Origin: Leclercia adecarboxylata
GTDB lineage: Bacteria; Pseudomonadota; Gammaproteobacteria; Enterobacterales; Enterobacteriaceae
Assembly: GCF_006874705.1 (NCBI RefSeq)
Contig: NZ_CP035382.1
Span: 186,001-250,000 of the forward strand
DNA length: 64,000 bases
Reading direction: 5' to 3'
Shown in pieces: positions 41,976 to 50,880 of this stretch (positions are counted from its first letter, which is position 1; every line of letters begins with the position of its first letter). The notes under the pieces are model-generated. The model saw only the letters and a program-made list of their open reading frames with translations. It was not told the DNA's origin and did not search any database. The position numbers were made by a program, and so were the translations under genes.

Positions 41976-43375
41976 AGTTCTGGCGGCCCGGCATTACCGG
42001 TAAGCTGTTTCTGGCCATCTTTGCTACCTGCATCGTGCTGCTGATCACCATGCACTGGGCGGTGCGGGTCAGCTTTGAACGTGGCTTTATCGACTACATC
42101 AAACACGGTAATGAACAGCGTTTACAGGGCTTAAGCGATGCCCTGGCCGAGCAGTACGCCCTGCACGGCAACTGGCGTTTTTTACGCAATAATGACCGCT
42201 TTATTTTCCAGATCCTGCGCTCGCTGGAGCACGACACCGACGACGATCGCCCCGGCCCCGGCATGCCGCCCCACGGCTGGCGCACCCAGTTCTGGGTGAT
42301 CGACCAGGATATGCGGGTGCTGGTCGGCCCGCGCGCCCCGGTGCCGCCGGACGGCACGAAGCGCGCCATCACCGTGAATGGCGCTGCCGTCGGCTGGGTG
42401 ATCGCCTCCCCGGTAGAACGCTTGACGCGCAATACCGACATCAACTTCGACCGGCAGCAGCGCCAGACCAGCTGGCTGATTGTCGCCCTCTCCACCCTGC
42501 TGGCGGCGCTGGCGACCTTCCCGCTGGCGCGCGGCCTGCTGGCCCCGGTCAAACGGCTGGTGGACGGCACCCATCAGCTGGCGGCGGGCAATTTCTCCAC
42601 CCGGGTGGATACCCGCAGCGAGGACGAGCTGGGCAAGCTGGCGCAGGACTTTAACCAGCTCGCCAGCACCCTGGAGAAAAATCAGCAGATGCGCCGGGAT
42701 TTTATGGCCGATATCTCCCACGAGCTGCGCACCCCGCTGGCGGTGCTGCGCGGCGAGCTGGAGGCGATCCAGGACGGCGTGCGCAGATTCACCCCTGAAT
42801 CCGTCACCTCACTGCAGGCGGAAGTGGGCACCCTCACCAAGCTGGTGGAGGACCTGCATCAGCTGTCGATGTCCGACGAGGGGGCGCTGGCCTATCAGAA
42901 AGCGCCGGTGGATGTGATTAATATTCTGGAAATGGCGAGCGGCGTTTTCCGCGAACGCTTTGCCAGCCGCGACCTGCGCATCGAGCTGTCGCTGCCGGAG
43001 AACGCGGTGGTGTTTGGCGATCGCGACCGGCTGATGCAGCTCTTCAACAACCTGCTGGAAAACTGCCTGCGCTATACCGACGCGGGCGGCGCGCTGCGTA
43101 TTTCCGGCAAATGCGAAGATCACCGCTTTGCGCTGACCTTTGCCGACACGGCGCCCGGCGTCTCTGACGAACAGCTCAGCAAGCTGTTTGAACGTTTTTA
43201 TCGCACCGAAGGCTCACGCAACCGTGCCAGCGGCGGATCCGGCCTGGGGCTGGCAATCTGCGTGAATATCGTCGAGGCCCACGGGGGAACCCTCCGCGCC
43301 GCCCATTCGCCTTTTGGCGGGGTTAGCATTACAGTAGAGCTACCGCTGGAACGCGATTTATCGAGAGAAGCATGA
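41972..43375 (+). CDS. baeS: Envelope-stress sensor histidine kinase BaeS
   Basis: 467 residues, as in E. coli. The N-terminal membrane helix ([18 protein letters not shown]), a periplasmic sensor (~35-165), a second helix ([17 protein letters not shown]) and HAMP are followed by HisKA with the phosphoacceptor His250 in ISHELRTPL. The HATPase domain has NLLENCLRY (N box) and GGSGLGLAI (G box). It phosphorylates BaeR on envelope damage such as indole, flavonoids or misfolded pilins. It overlaps baeR by 4 bases. Confidence 0.96.
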   Translation: MKFWRPGITGKLFLAIFATCIVLLITMHWAVRVSFERGFIDYIKHGNEQRLQGLSDALAEQYALHGNWRFLRNNDRFIFQILRSLEHDTDDDRPGPGMPPHGWRTQFWVIDQDMRVLVGPRAPVPPDGTKRAITVNGAAVGWVIASPVERLTRNTDINFDRQQRQTSWLIVALSTLLAALATFPLARGLLAPVKRLVDGTHQLAAGNFSTRVDTRSEDELGKLAQDFNQLASTLEKNQQMRRDFMADISHELRTPLAVLRGELEAIQDGVRRFTPESVTSLQAEVGTLTKLVEDLHQLSMSDEGALAYQKAPVDVINILEMASGVFRERFASRDLRIELSLPENAVVFGDRDRLMQLFNNLLENCLRYTDAGGALRISGKCEDHRFALTFADTAPGVSDEQLSKLFERFYRTEGSRNRASGGSGLGLAICVNIVEAHGGTLRAAHSPFGGVSITVELPLERDLSREA

Positions 43376-44097
43376 CTGAGTTACCCATTGACGAAAACAC
43401 ACCCCGCATCCTGATCGTGGAGGATGAGCCTAAGCTTGGGCAGTTATTAATCGACTATCTGCGGGCGGCGAGTTATGCCCCGTCGCTAATCAGCCACGGC
43501 GATCGGGTCCTGCCCTATGTGCGCCAGACCCCGCCGGATCTGATCCTGCTGGACCTGATGCTGCCCGGCACCGACGGCCTGACCCTGTGCCGCGAGATCC
43601 GCCGCTTCTCCGAAGTGCCGATTGTGATGGTGACCGCTAAAATCGAAGAGATCGACCGCCTGCTGGGGCTGGAGATCGGTGCTGATGATTACATCTGCAA
43701 GCCCTACAGCCCGCGCGAAGTGGTGGCCCGGGTGAAAACCATTCTGCGTCGCTGCAAGCCGCAGCGCGAGCTGCAGGCGCTGGATGCGGAAAGTCCGTTA
43801 ATCATCGACGAAAGCCGTTTCCAGGCCAGCTGGCGCAGCAAGCTGCTGGACCTGACTCCCGCCGAGTTCCGCCTGCTGAAAACCCTGTCGCACGAGCCGG
43901 GCAAGGTCTTCTCTCGCGAGCAGCTACTGAACCATCTGTATGATGACTACCGGGTGGTGACCGACCGTACTATCGACAGCCATATCAAAAACCTGCGTCG
44001 CAAGCTGGAATCCCTCGACGCGGATCAGTCGTTTATTCGTGCGGTATACGGTGTGGGTTATCGCTGGGAAGCGGATGCGTGCCGGATCGGCGCGTGA
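43372..44097 (+). CDS. baeR: Response regulator BaeR
   Basis: 241 residues (E. coli 240). OmpR/PhoB type: receiver domain with the acidic pair in LIVEDEPKL, phosphoacceptor Asp61 in ILLDLMLPG and the conserved Lys in VTAKIEE; winged-helix domain with [12 protein letters not shown] and the recognition helix around [15 protein letters not shown]. It activates the mdtABCD operon and spy-like targets. Followed by a hairpin at 44111-44126. Confidence 0.96.
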   Translation: MTELPIDENTPRILIVEDEPKLGQLLIDYLRAASYAPSLISHGDRVLPYVRQTPPDLILLDLMLPGTDGLTLCREIRRFSEVPIVMVTAKIEEIDRLLGLEIGADDYICKPYSPREVVARVKTILRRCKPQRELQALDAESPLIIDESRFQASWRSKLLDLTPAEFRLLKTLSHEPGKVFSREQLLNHLYDDYRVVTDRTIDSHIKNLRRKLESLDADQSFIRAVYGVGYRWEADACRIGA

Positions 44098-44110
44098 CAG
44101 GTGAAAAGTG

Positions 44111-44126
44111 ACCCGCTACGGCGGGT
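44111..44126. terminator. Hairpin between convergent baeR and bluR
   Basis: ACCCGC (44111-44116), loop TACG, GCGGGT (44121-44126), flanked by short T/A runs on both strands (GATCTTTC to the right; CACTTTTC on the minus strand). It could act as a bidirectional terminator. Confidence 0.6.
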
Positions 44127-44132
44127 GATCTT

Positions 44133-44876
44133 TCAGGCAGCTTCGGCTGCTCCGTGGGCGGTAATGCTATAACCCTGCTTTTGCCAGTGCTCCAGCTGCA
44201 GGCGCTGTTGCGGTGTTAACGTTTGCCCGGCCCAGACGAGGATATGCTGTCCGGGGAAGAACTCCGGATGGGGTAACTCTAGTGGTTCAGCGAACACGTT
44301 AATACGCCAGCCACGCTGCGAAAGACGCCACGCCTCCAGCCAGAGGCGGGTACGGTCCTCAACGCTCCAGCCAATCAGCAATGCATCCCTGCCCGCTTTG
44401 GCGCGTGATTCGCTCAGGCTGGTGACCGCCTGCTCAATCAGAATACCGTCCAGCATGCTGCACATTATGCCCGCGGTATTTTGATCGAGGCTGAGGGTTT
44501 CCCGGACAGGAATAAATACCTGGTCGATCAGCGCATCTACAGGGTGATGCTGGCAAAACGTCACGATCTGGGCGCGGCATTTTCCCGGACTGACCTGACG
44601 CAACGTGCCCATCATCTCATCCTGCAGCGTACCCCAGTCTCCCGGCTCGGGAGCTTTGTCCTGATCGAGCAGGGCTTTGACCTTACCGACAGGCACGCCA
44701 CGTTCAATCCAGCGCTTGATCTCCTCAATACGCTGGATGTCGTCGTCGTCAAACTGTCGATGCCCGCCTTCACTGCGCTGCGGTTTGAGCAGACCATACC
44801 GGCGCTGCCATGCGCGTAGTGTGACGGGGTTGATACCGCAGCGTTCTGCCACGTCGCCAATACTGTAAAAGGCCAT
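44133..44876 (-). CDS. bluR: MerR-family repressor BluR (blue-light module)
   Basis: 247 residues from the ATG at 44876 ([20 protein letters not shown]). The N-terminal MerR helix-turn-helix and wing ([20 protein letters not shown], residues ~22-41) is nearly identical to E. coli BluR and its paralogue MlrA. The C-terminal ~170 residues form a B12-binding-like domain without an obvious cobalamin motif, used in E. coli to bind BluF. I call it BluR rather than MlrA because bluF and ycgZ-ymgA-ariR follow. In E. coli it represses ycgZ-ymgABC until lit BluF releases it. Confidence 0.9.
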   Translation of the reverse strand: MAFYSIGDVAERCGINPVTLRAWQRRYGLLKPQRSEGGHRQFDDDDIQRIEEIKRWIERGVPVGKVKALLDQDKAPEPGDWGTLQDEMMGTLRQVSPGKCRAQIVTFCQHHPVDALIDQVFIPVRETLSLDQNTAGIMCSMLDGILIEQAVTSLSESRAKAGRDALLIGWSVEDRTRLWLEAWRLSQRGWRINVFAEPLELPHPEFFPGQHILVWAGQTLTPQQRLQLEHWQKQGYSITAHGAAEAA

Positions 44877-44933
44877 CAATTCCCCATGCCTGACCGATAT
44901 ATTCTGTAAACAAAGTAACGAATCTCATCGGGC

Positions 44934-44956
44934 TGTACAACCCGTTATATTGTACA
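44934..44956. promoter_or_regulatory. Candidate BluR/MlrA-type operator upstream of bluR
   Basis: Two TGTACA repeats, 44934-44939 and 44951-44956, 11 bases apart (CTGTACAAC and TTGTACAAC). The known MlrA site is AATTGTACA-N12-TGTACAATT, and BluR has the same recognition helix, so these are likely operators for autoregulation. They lie just upstream of the bluR start codon. Confidence 0.55.
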
Positions 44957-44990
44957 ACAGAATTGTATCACTGCCTGGGGTGTATCAGTT

Positions 44991-46211
44991 TCAGAAGGTA
45001 TCGCGCGGCTCAGGCCAGCAAACTGGCGGGACCCCGGCCAGTTCAGGGTGGGCAAACAGGTGTCCCTGGAAGTGAGAAACGCCGGCCGATTCGAGCCACA
45101 TCCACTCCTCGGGCTGCTCAATACCCACCGCCGAGATCAGAATTTCCAAAGCTGTACAACATTTGATGATGGCCAGCACGATAGCCTGACGCGGGCCGCT
45201 CTTATGCACGTCGCGGATCAGGTCGCGGTTGATCTTAATCCGGTCTGGCTGGAACTGTGCCAGCAGCAGCAGCCCGGCAAACCCACCGCCGAAGTGGTCA
45301 ATCGCCACGCCGATCCCCGCGGCCTTTAACTCACGCACCGCGCCGGTAAACTCATCGAGTCGGGAGATAACTTCGTTCTCCGTAAACTCCACGACGATCT
45401 GCTCGGCCACCAGCCCATGGGCCTCTATCTCCTGAATCAGATAGCTCACCGCATTGGGCACCTTGACCAGGGTCATCGGGAGCAGGTTAACAGAGAGGCT
45501 CTGATCCCCCAGCCCCAGCGCGCTGGCCATTGCAAAGGCAACGCTCTTACTTTTGAGGTCGGCTTCGTAGAGTTCATCTCCCACCAGCCCCTCGAACCAG
45601 TGGCGGGACTCCTCCCCTTCCGCAGTGCGGATCAGGGCTTCCAGGGAGACAATTTCCCGTGCCAGCGGATCGATAATCGGCTGAAAGGCGAAGCTGCACA
45701 CCTCGCTGTAGCGCTGCTTCAGGGAGCGAACGCTGGGGGCGTCGGTATCGGCAATAAACTCCCAGTGATCCCCTGACGGCAGCTCAAAATAGTTCTCTTT
45801 TTCACTCTCCTCGACGAAGGTTCTGAAGAACTGCAGTGCCCTGTCGTTATAGGTAAGCTGGTACCTGGTCGTGCCTTTATCCAGCACGCTTTGCAGTACC
45901 TCATGCCGAATATATTTGCGTAAATCAAAGAGTTCCATACCGCACTTGCCGAAACGCCGCGCAGGGGAGTAATCACACAGCAGTTCCACTACGTTGTGGT
46001 GGCGCGGGTCTTCACATATCGCGCGGTAAATGGCTCTTACGTTCTCCTCAGGCCCTTCGAGCAGCTGAAAAAAGAGCTTGCCGTTAAACAGAAGAATGCC
46101 GCTGACCCCGGCTTCGCTGTTCTTTTTGTTTGCTGCAACAACCATGTCTTCCAGCACAGTAACCGGCACGTGGTCACGAAAGTGACTACGGTAAATGATG
46201 GTAGTGAGCAT
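44991..46211 (-). CDS. bluF: Blue-light sensor BluF (BLUF domain plus degenerate EAL)
   Basis: 406 residues (E. coli 403). The N-terminal BLUF domain binds FAD: Tyr7 (MLTTIIYRSH), Asn31 (KKNSEAGVSG) and Gln49 (LFFQLLEGP) are the key photocycle residues. From ~175 an EAL-type domain follows. It keeps EAL (191-193), Asn242 in VNLLPM, Glu in EFTENEV, Lys326 and Gln382, but DDFG is DHFG (305-308) and the AEGVE Glu is Val362, so c-di-GMP hydrolysis is unlikely. In E. coli, lit BluF binds BluR and lifts repression. Confidence 0.93.
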   Translation of the reverse strand: MLTTIIYRSHFRDHVPVTVLEDMVVAANKKNSEAGVSGILLFNGKLFFQLLEGPEENVRAIYRAICEDPRHHNVVELLCDYSPARRFGKCGMELFDLRKYIRHEVLQSVLDKGTTRYQLTYNDRALQFFRTFVEESEKENYFELPSGDHWEFIADTDAPSVRSLKQRYSEVCSFAFQPIIDPLAREIVSLEALIRTAEGEESRHWFEGLVGDELYEADLKSKSVAFAMASALGLGDQSLSVNLLPMTLVKVPNAVSYLIQEIEAHGLVAEQIVVEFTENEVISRLDEFTGAVRELKAAGIGVAIDHFGGGFAGLLLLAQFQPDRIKINRDLIRDVHKSGPRQAIVLAIIKCCTALEILISAVGIEQPEEWMWLESAGVSHFQGHLFAHPELAGVPPVCWPEPRDTF

Positions 46212-46516
46212 AGGGTTTCCAATAGAGGAGGTGAATGAAAGTCCACAGTATCAGATGGTTGGCGCTACGTCTTGTTAACCGACCCGGGGGCTATCGCGCC
46301 CTTTTTCTGTTTCGGGAGTAATGGCGAAAATCGCCGAAAATGTACAATATTTCTTTTCTTTTTTACCAAATTTTTTACAGTTAACACATTGATAATTATA
46401 AGTTAGCACATAATGATCAAAATATATTTGTTAAGTTGTACAATTAGTATGTACAGTATTTACCAGTTAACAAGACATTAACCATTTTTTAGCTATGCAA
46501 ATTTCAGGAGTGACAT
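46212..46516 (+). promoter_or_regulatory. bluF/ycgZ divergent regulatory region with TGTACA operators
   Basis: 305 bases, AT-rich, no gene. It has three TGTACA sites: 46341-46346 (AATGTACAATATT), 46437-46442 inside GTTGTACAATT, and 46450-46455 (ATGTACAG), the last two 7 bases apart. TTGTAC (46436-46441) could be the -35 of the ycgZ promoter, so a bound repressor would block it. ycgZ has the ribosome site AGGAG 7 bases before its ATG. Confidence 0.6.
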
Positions 46517-46756
46517 ATGCGCGAGAACGGGTTTGCACCGAATACAGCCAATGCCATTGCCCAATATTTTAATAAAGCAAACCAGCCTTCCCAGCAGGAG
46601 ACGCTGGGACAAATTGTGGTGGAGATCCTTCGGGAAGGAAAAATCCTCAACCGAAAAGCCATCTGCACCCGACTGCTTTACCGGATGGAACAGGCATCGG
46701 ATCGGGAAGAGGAGAGCCGTTACCAAACGCTGATTGGCCTGCTGTTCGATCGTTAA
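46517..46756 (+). CDS. ycgZ: Small regulatory protein YcgZ
   Basis: 79 residues (E. coli 78), with the family pattern: ANAIAQYFNKAN, SQQETLGQIVVEIL, LNRKAICTRLL and a C-terminal TLIGLLF. Small helical, AriR-related protein. In E. coli it is the first gene of the BluR-repressed, light- and cold-induced ycgZ-ymgABC operon; the proteins modulate biofilm through the Rcs phosphorelay. A strong AGGAG site precedes the ATG. Confidence 0.85.
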   Translation: MRENGFAPNTANAIAQYFNKANQPSQQETLGQIVVEILREGKILNRKAICTRLLYRMEQASDREEESRYQTLIGLLFDR

Positions 46757-46800
46757 GAGACGTACGCCCACAGCCGCTAATTGAATTGTTTTCAAGTCAG

Positions 46801-46829
46801 TTTTTTCTTCAGGCCAGGTTTTTTATACT
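46801..46829 (+). promoter_or_regulatory. Possible internal promoter before ymgA
   Basis: TATACT at 46824-46829 with a T-rich stretch (46801-46806) 17 bases upstream. The -10 fits sigma-70 or sigma-S, but the -35 is weak. Evidence is limited to these hexamers. Confidence 0.25.
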
Positions 46830-46895
46830 GTCGCTACAGACTGACTTAATGCCGCGATTCCCCCTGCAGGTGGACGTGGCAACAGAGACGTAGTT

Positions 46896-47210
46896 ATGAA
46901 CAGAAGTGACCATGAACGACTTACTGATGAACTTATTGGCGAAGCCACCCTTTCTCTGCTTAAGGAAAACGGCCCTATCAGCATGAAGCTCTTGCTGCAG
47001 AGGCTGCAACAGATGTTATCGGCAGAGCGAGACGGCCAGCGTCGGAATGTGCTTTCCCAAATCATTCTGGAAATTTCCAGCGACGGCAAGGGTGGCTCCC
47101 GGCGCGAACCTAAAAGTGAACAGCAGGATTGGGACACGGATGGTCGAAACAACAGTAATGTGTATCCCCTGTTTGGCAATAGCCAGCAAGCCAACAGCAA
47201 AAAACACTAG
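46896..47210 (+). CDS. ymgA: Small regulatory protein YmgA-like
   Basis: 104 residues (E. coli YmgA about 90). The N-terminal ~65 residues follow YmgA: SDHERLTDELIGEATLSLL, MKLLLQRLQQM and RRNVLSQIILEISSD. The C-terminal ~35 residues are polar and low complexity (many Ser, Asn, Gln, Lys) and probably disordered. E. coli YmgA stimulates the Rcs system and colanic acid production. It lies between ycgZ and ariR. Confidence 0.75.
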   Translation: MNRSDHERLTDELIGEATLSLLKENGPISMKLLLQRLQQMLSAERDGQRRNVLSQIILEISSDGKGGSRREPKSEQQDWDTDGRNNSNVYPLFGNSQQANSKKH

Positions 47211-47249
47211 CTGTAACATTAATTTATTAACTAAACCGGTGTGACACCT

Positions 47250-47528
47250 ATGAGCCAGGCTATGCTCCAGAAATCAGACTTTTATGAAGAACTGCCAAAC
47301 GACGCGTTGTCTAACTATTTTCGCAGCGCCGGCGGTTTGTTAGCCGAAGAGTGGGCGTTGCTGGAATCTGTCATGAGCGCAATTCTGGATGCGAAGGAAC
47401 CGCTGACCAACAAAGCGATTATTTTACGATTGATCCAGCAGATTGAGTCCACGCGCGACGTCGTCAAAGCCGATATCATCCGTAAAACGCTGGAAATTAT
47501 TGTCGATCATACCCAGGACGATCTCTAA
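47250..47528 (+). CDS. ariR: Small regulatory protein AriR (YmgB)
   Basis: 92 residues from the ATG at 47250 (MSQAMLQKSDF); E. coli AriR has 88. Conserved core: ALSNYFRSAGGLLAEEWALL, NNKAIILRLIQQIEST-like segment (TNKAIILRLIQQIEST), and VVKADIIRKTLEIIVDHT. The helical dimer AriR is involved in acid resistance and biofilm control through Rcs. A ymgC homologue does not follow; a strong terminator does, so the operon ends here. Confidence 0.87.
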   Translation: MSQAMLQKSDFYEELPNDALSNYFRSAGGLLAEEWALLESVMSAILDAKEPLTNKAIILRLIQQIESTRDVVKADIIRKTLEIIVDHTQDDL

Positions 47529-47543
47529 TCGCCCCGGTGAATG

Positions 47544-47578
47544 AAACGCCGACGGTACTGTCCTGCCGTCGGCGTTTT
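47544..47578 (+). terminator. Rho-independent terminator after ariR
   Basis: AAACGCCGACGG (47544-47555) pairs with CCGTCGGCGTTT (47566-47577) in a 12-bp stem, followed by TTTG. A classic terminator, 15 bases after the ariR stop. Confidence 0.9.
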
Positions 47579-47700
47579 GTTATCTGAAGGATTTACCTCC
47601 CTGCCCCGCAGCGTTACAATGCCCGCCCTTAAAGTATGGGATCTCCTCCCGGCGCCCACCTGGTGTGCGCATCTGACCTGTCATCAGAACGAGAACAATC

Positions 47701-49062
47701 ATGTTTAAACCGGAACTCCTCTCCCCGGCGGGAACGCTGAAAAATATGCGTTACGCCTTCGCCTATGGCGCCGATGCCGTCTATGCGGGCCAGCCGCGTT
47801 ACTCGCTGCGCGTGCGTAATAACGAATTCAACCACGAGAATCTGCAGCTCGGCATCAACGAAGCCCACGCGCAGGGGAAAAAATTCTACGTGGTGGTCAA
47901 CATCGCGCCGCATAACGCCAAGCTGAAAACCTTTATCCGCGACCTGAAACCGGTGGTGGAGATGGGGCCGGATGCGCTGATTATGTCGGATCCGGGTTTA
48001 ATCATGCTGGTGCGGGAGAACTTCCCGGAGATGGACATTCACCTCTCGGTGCAGGCCAATGCCGTTAACTGGGCAACGGTGAAATTCTGGCAGCAGATGG
48101 GGCTGACCCGTGTGATTTTATCCCGCGAGCTGTCGCTGGAAGAGATCGAAGAGATCCGCAGCCAGGTGCCGGAAATGGAGCTGGAGATTTTCGTCCACGG
48201 CGCGCTGTGCATGGCCTACTCCGGCCGCTGCCTGCTCTCTGGCTACATCAACAAGCGTGACCCGAATCAGGGCACCTGCACCAACGCCTGCCGCTGGGAA
48301 TATAAGGTCCAGGAAGGTAAGCAGGATGAGGTGGGCAACATCGTGCATAAACACGAGCCTATTCCGGTGCAGACCATTGAGCCGACGCTGGGCATCGGTG
48401 CGCCGACCGACAGCGTGTTTATGATTGAAGAGGCCCAGCGTCCGGGCGAGTACATGACCGCGTTCGAAGACGAGCACGGTACCTACATCATGAACTCCAA
48501 AGATCTGCGCGCCATCGCCCACGTTGAGCGCCTGACCCAGATGGGCGTGCACTCCCTGAAGATTGAAGGCCGCACCAAATCCTATTACTACTGCGCACGT
48601 ACCGCCCAGGTCTATCGCAAGGCGATCGACGACGCGGTGGCGGGTAAACCCTTCGACCCGACCCTGCTGGAAACGCTGGAAGGGCTGGCGCACCGCGGCT
48701 ATACCGAAGGCTTCCTGCGTCGTCATACTCACGACGATTACCAGAACTACGACTACGGTCACTCGCTTTCCGAGCGCCAGCAGTTTGTCGGTGAGTTCAC
48801 CGGCGAGCGCAAAGGTCCTCTTGCGGCGGTAGCGGTGAAAAACAAATTCCTCGTGGGCAACAGCCTGGAGTTGATGACCCCGCAGGGCAACGTCAATTTC
48901 ACCCTCGAACATATGGAGAATGGTAAAGGGGAAGCGGTATCGGTCGCGCCGGGAGACGGACATACCGTCTGGCTGCCGGTGCCGGAAGATATCTCGCTGG
49001 ACTATGCCCTGCTGATGCGTAACTTCATCGGGGAAAATACCCGTAATCCTCACGCCGGTTAA
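47701..49062 (+). CDS. trhP: tRNA 5-hydroxyuridine synthesis protein TrhP (YegQ)
   Basis: 453 residues, as in E. coli YegQ. Peptidase U32 family: MFKPELLSPAGTLKNMRYAF start, the U32 signature FVHGALCMAYSGRCLLSGY (about residues 165-183) and a cysteine cluster continuing in GTCTNACRWEY that probably binds an iron-sulfur cluster. With prephenate it hydroxylates uridine 34 in a set of tRNAs. It has its own upstream region and precedes the CyaR gene, as in E. coli. Confidence 0.95.
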   Translation: MFKPELLSPAGTLKNMRYAFAYGADAVYAGQPRYSLRVRNNEFNHENLQLGINEAHAQGKKFYVVVNIAPHNAKLKTFIRDLKPVVEMGPDALIMSDPGLIMLVRENFPEMDIHLSVQANAVNWATVKFWQQMGLTRVILSRELSLEEIEEIRSQVPEMELEIFVHGALCMAYSGRCLLSGYINKRDPNQGTCTNACRWEYKVQEGKQDEVGNIVHKHEPIPVQTIEPTLGIGAPTDSVFMIEEAQRPGEYMTAFEDEHGTYIMNSKDLRAIAHVERLTQMGVHSLKIEGRTKSYYYCARTAQVYRKAIDDAVAGKPFDPTLLETLEGLAHRGYTEGFLRRHTHDDYQNYDYGHSLSERQQFVGEFTGERKGPLAAVAVKNKFLVGNSLELMTPQGNVNFTLEHMENGKGEAVSVAPGDGHTVWLPVPEDISLDYALLMRNFIGENTRNPHAG

Positions 49063-49095
49063 GATTAAGGGTTATTTTTTGTTATGAGATGATTC

Positions 49096-49111
49096 TTAGA
49101 ATCCGATCACA
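49096..49111 (+). promoter_or_regulatory. CRP site at the cyaR promoter
   Basis: TTAGA-N6-TCACA, centred about 42 bases upstream of the CyaR start, a class II position. The right half is perfect, the left is weak. TATTAT (49133-49138) is the -10. CRP activation of cyaR is established in E. coli and Salmonella. Confidence 0.6.
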
Positions 49112-49145
49112 TACCGCTGCGTTTGATACGGGTATTATCTATGAC

Positions 49146-49232
49146 GCTGAAAAACATAACCCATAAATGCTAGCTGTACCAGGAACCACCTCCTTAGCCT
49201 GTGTAATCTCCCTTACGCAGGCTAATTTTTTT
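49146..49232 (+). ncRNA. cyaR: Small regulatory RNA CyaR
   Basis: 87 nucleotides, nearly identical to E. coli CyaR: starts GCTGAAAAACATAACCCATA, contains the seed region ACCAGGAACCACCTCCTTAG that pairs to Shine-Dalgarno sites of ompX, luxS, nadE and others, and ends with the stem AGCCTGTGTAA/TTACGCAGGCT and a T-run. Hfq-dependent. Same position as in E. coli, between trhP and yegS. Confidence 0.95.
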
Positions 49233-49427
49233 GCCTGAAATTCCTCTCATCCCCCTTTCACTCTCTGCTGTCGCAATACAACCATTAGCGTCCCTAACGT
49301 AAATTTTTCTTTATTTACAACGAGAAGTAACTGAAATCATCAATTTATTAAAGGTAGGGTATTCATAGACATCCAGAATGCTATTCTTCTTATGAATGAA
49401 ATTTCACTTAAGGAGAAGGAGAAATCT

Positions 49428-49766
49428 ATGTACTGGGTGGTTGAAAACAGGATGGTGTGCCCTCGTACCGGAACAATATTCATTCACGTTCTGACTGTTA
49501 AAAATCTTAGATTGATAATCTGGTATAAAGGCGATTACTTTATCAGCACCGGCTCGGTTCTTATTACCAGTCCCTTCGGCATTGCCGTTGATGGCACACT
49601 CAGAAAGCTACACATCCTGCGAACCTTTCCTTATAACGCCACCTTTTGGTCATCATTTGTCGCAAATTCGGGATGCCCCGGTAACGATGGCACCCTGGTG
49701 ACCCGCTGCAAACATCACCCCGACTGTGTTTTCGCGTTATGCCCGTATGGCGCCATTGCATCATAA
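49428..49766 (+). CDS. Hypothetical protein (112 residues)
   Basis: Small ORF with a good ribosome site (AAGGAGAAGGAG, 6-7 bases before the ATG at 49428); an upstream in-frame ATG at 49392 has no such site. The protein starts MYWVVENRMVCPRTGTIFIH and has a hydrophobic middle, with 5 cysteines mainly in the C-terminal half (two of them in HPDCVFALCPYG) and no recognisable domain. The upstream 150 bases are AT-rich and may carry its promoter. I do not recognise the family; it could be a lineage-specific gene. Confidence 0.55.
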   Translation: MYWVVENRMVCPRTGTIFIHVLTVKNLRLIIWYKGDYFISTGSVLITSPFGIAVDGTLRKLHILRTFPYNATFWSSFVANSGCPGNDGTLVTRCKHHPDCVFALCPYGAIAS

Positions 49767-49893
49767 AAGTTACGGTCCGAGTGGCGCACGTTTCGGCTCG
49801 CCACTCATTTATTTTTTTCCTTTCATCCTCTTCTTACCCGCTTTTTCCCGCGCTGCGATACACTTTTGAAAGATCAGCACAGGAGCAATGTGG

Positions 49894-50793
49894 ATGACGA
49901 CCTATCCGGCAAGTTTATTAATTCTGAACGGCAAAGGAACAGGCAACGATCTGTTGCGCGAGGCCGTGACGCTTCTTCGTGAAGAAGGGGTGGTGATCCA
50001 TGTCCGCGTGACATGGGAGAAAGGTGATGCAGCCCGTTATATTCAGGAAGCCTGCGACCTCGGGGTGGAGACCGTCATTGCGGGTGGCGGCGACGGCACC
50101 ATAAATGAAGTGGCGACAGCGCTGATTGACCTGCCAGAGGCGCAGCGTCCGGCGCTGGGCATTCTGCCGCTGGGCACCGCCAACGATTTTGCTACCAGCG
50201 CCGGGATCCCGGAGGCGCTCGATAAAGCCCTGCAGCTGGCAATCGCCGGTAAAGCCACGGCGGTGGATATCGCCCGGGTGAACAATGAAACCTGCTTTAT
50301 CAATATGGCAACGGGCGGGTTTGGCACCCGTATTACCAGCGAAACCCCGGAAAAATTGAAAGCCGCGCTGGGCGGCGTTTCGTACCTGATCCACGGTCTG
50401 GCACGCATGGATTTGCTCAAACCCGACACCTGTGAAATTCGCGGCGAGAACTTTCGCTGGCAGGGTGATGCGCTGGTGATCGGTATTGGCAATGGCCGTC
50501 AGGCGGGCGGTGGGCAGCAGCTCTGTCCGGATGCGCTGATTAACGACGGGCAACTACAGCTGCGAATTTTTTCTGCCAATGAACTGCTCCCGGCCCTGCT
50601 GACCACCCTGACTAAACCGGAGGAGAGCCCGAACGTGATTGACGGACAGTCCGCCTGGTTCGAGGTCGTCGCTCCGCACGGGATGACCTTTAACCTGGAC
50701 GGCGAGCCGCTGAGTGGCGACCATTTCCGCATCGCCCTGTTACCGGGCGCGATCCGGTGCCGGCTACCGCCGGATTGTCCCCTTCTGCGCTGA
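49894..50793 (+). CDS. yegS: Lipid kinase YegS
   Basis: 299 residues from the second ATG (49894), which has AGGAG at the right distance and gives the exact E. coli length. Diacylglycerol-kinase-type fold: [11 protein letters not shown] near the N-terminus, the nucleotide motif [10 protein letters not shown] (~residues 63-72), [10 protein letters not shown], and C-terminal [11 protein letters not shown]. coli YegS phosphorylates phosphatidylglycerol in vitro; the role in the cell is unclear. Confidence 0.95.
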   Translation: MTTYPASLLILNGKGTGNDLLREAVTLLREEGVVIHVRVTWEKGDAARYIQEACDLGVETVIAGGGDGTINEVATALIDLPEAQRPALGILPLGTANDFATSAGIPEALDKALQLAIAGKATAVDIARVNNETCFINMATGGFGTRITSETPEKLKAALGGVSYLIHGLARMDLLKPDTCEIRGENFRWQGDALVIGIGNGRQAGGGQQLCPDALINDGQLQLRIFSANELLPALLTTLTKPEESPNVIDGQSAWFEVVAPHGMTFNLDGEPLSGDHFRIALLPGAIRCRLPPDCPLLR

Positions 50794-50797
50794 GTTT

Positions 50798-50869
50798 TGC
50801 CCGGCGGCGCTGCGCTTGCGCGGGCCTACGGGTTTCGTAGGCCGGGTAAGGCGAAGCCGCCACCCGGCA
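50798..50869. repeat. REP pair (BIME) after yegS
   Basis: Inverted REP units: TGCCCGGCGGCGCTGCGCTT onward (50798-50829) and GTAGGCCGGGTAAGGCGAAG onward (50837-50869). Located between the convergent yegS and the ABC transporter operon. Confidence 0.85.
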
Positions 50870-50880
50870 AACAAACCGCA

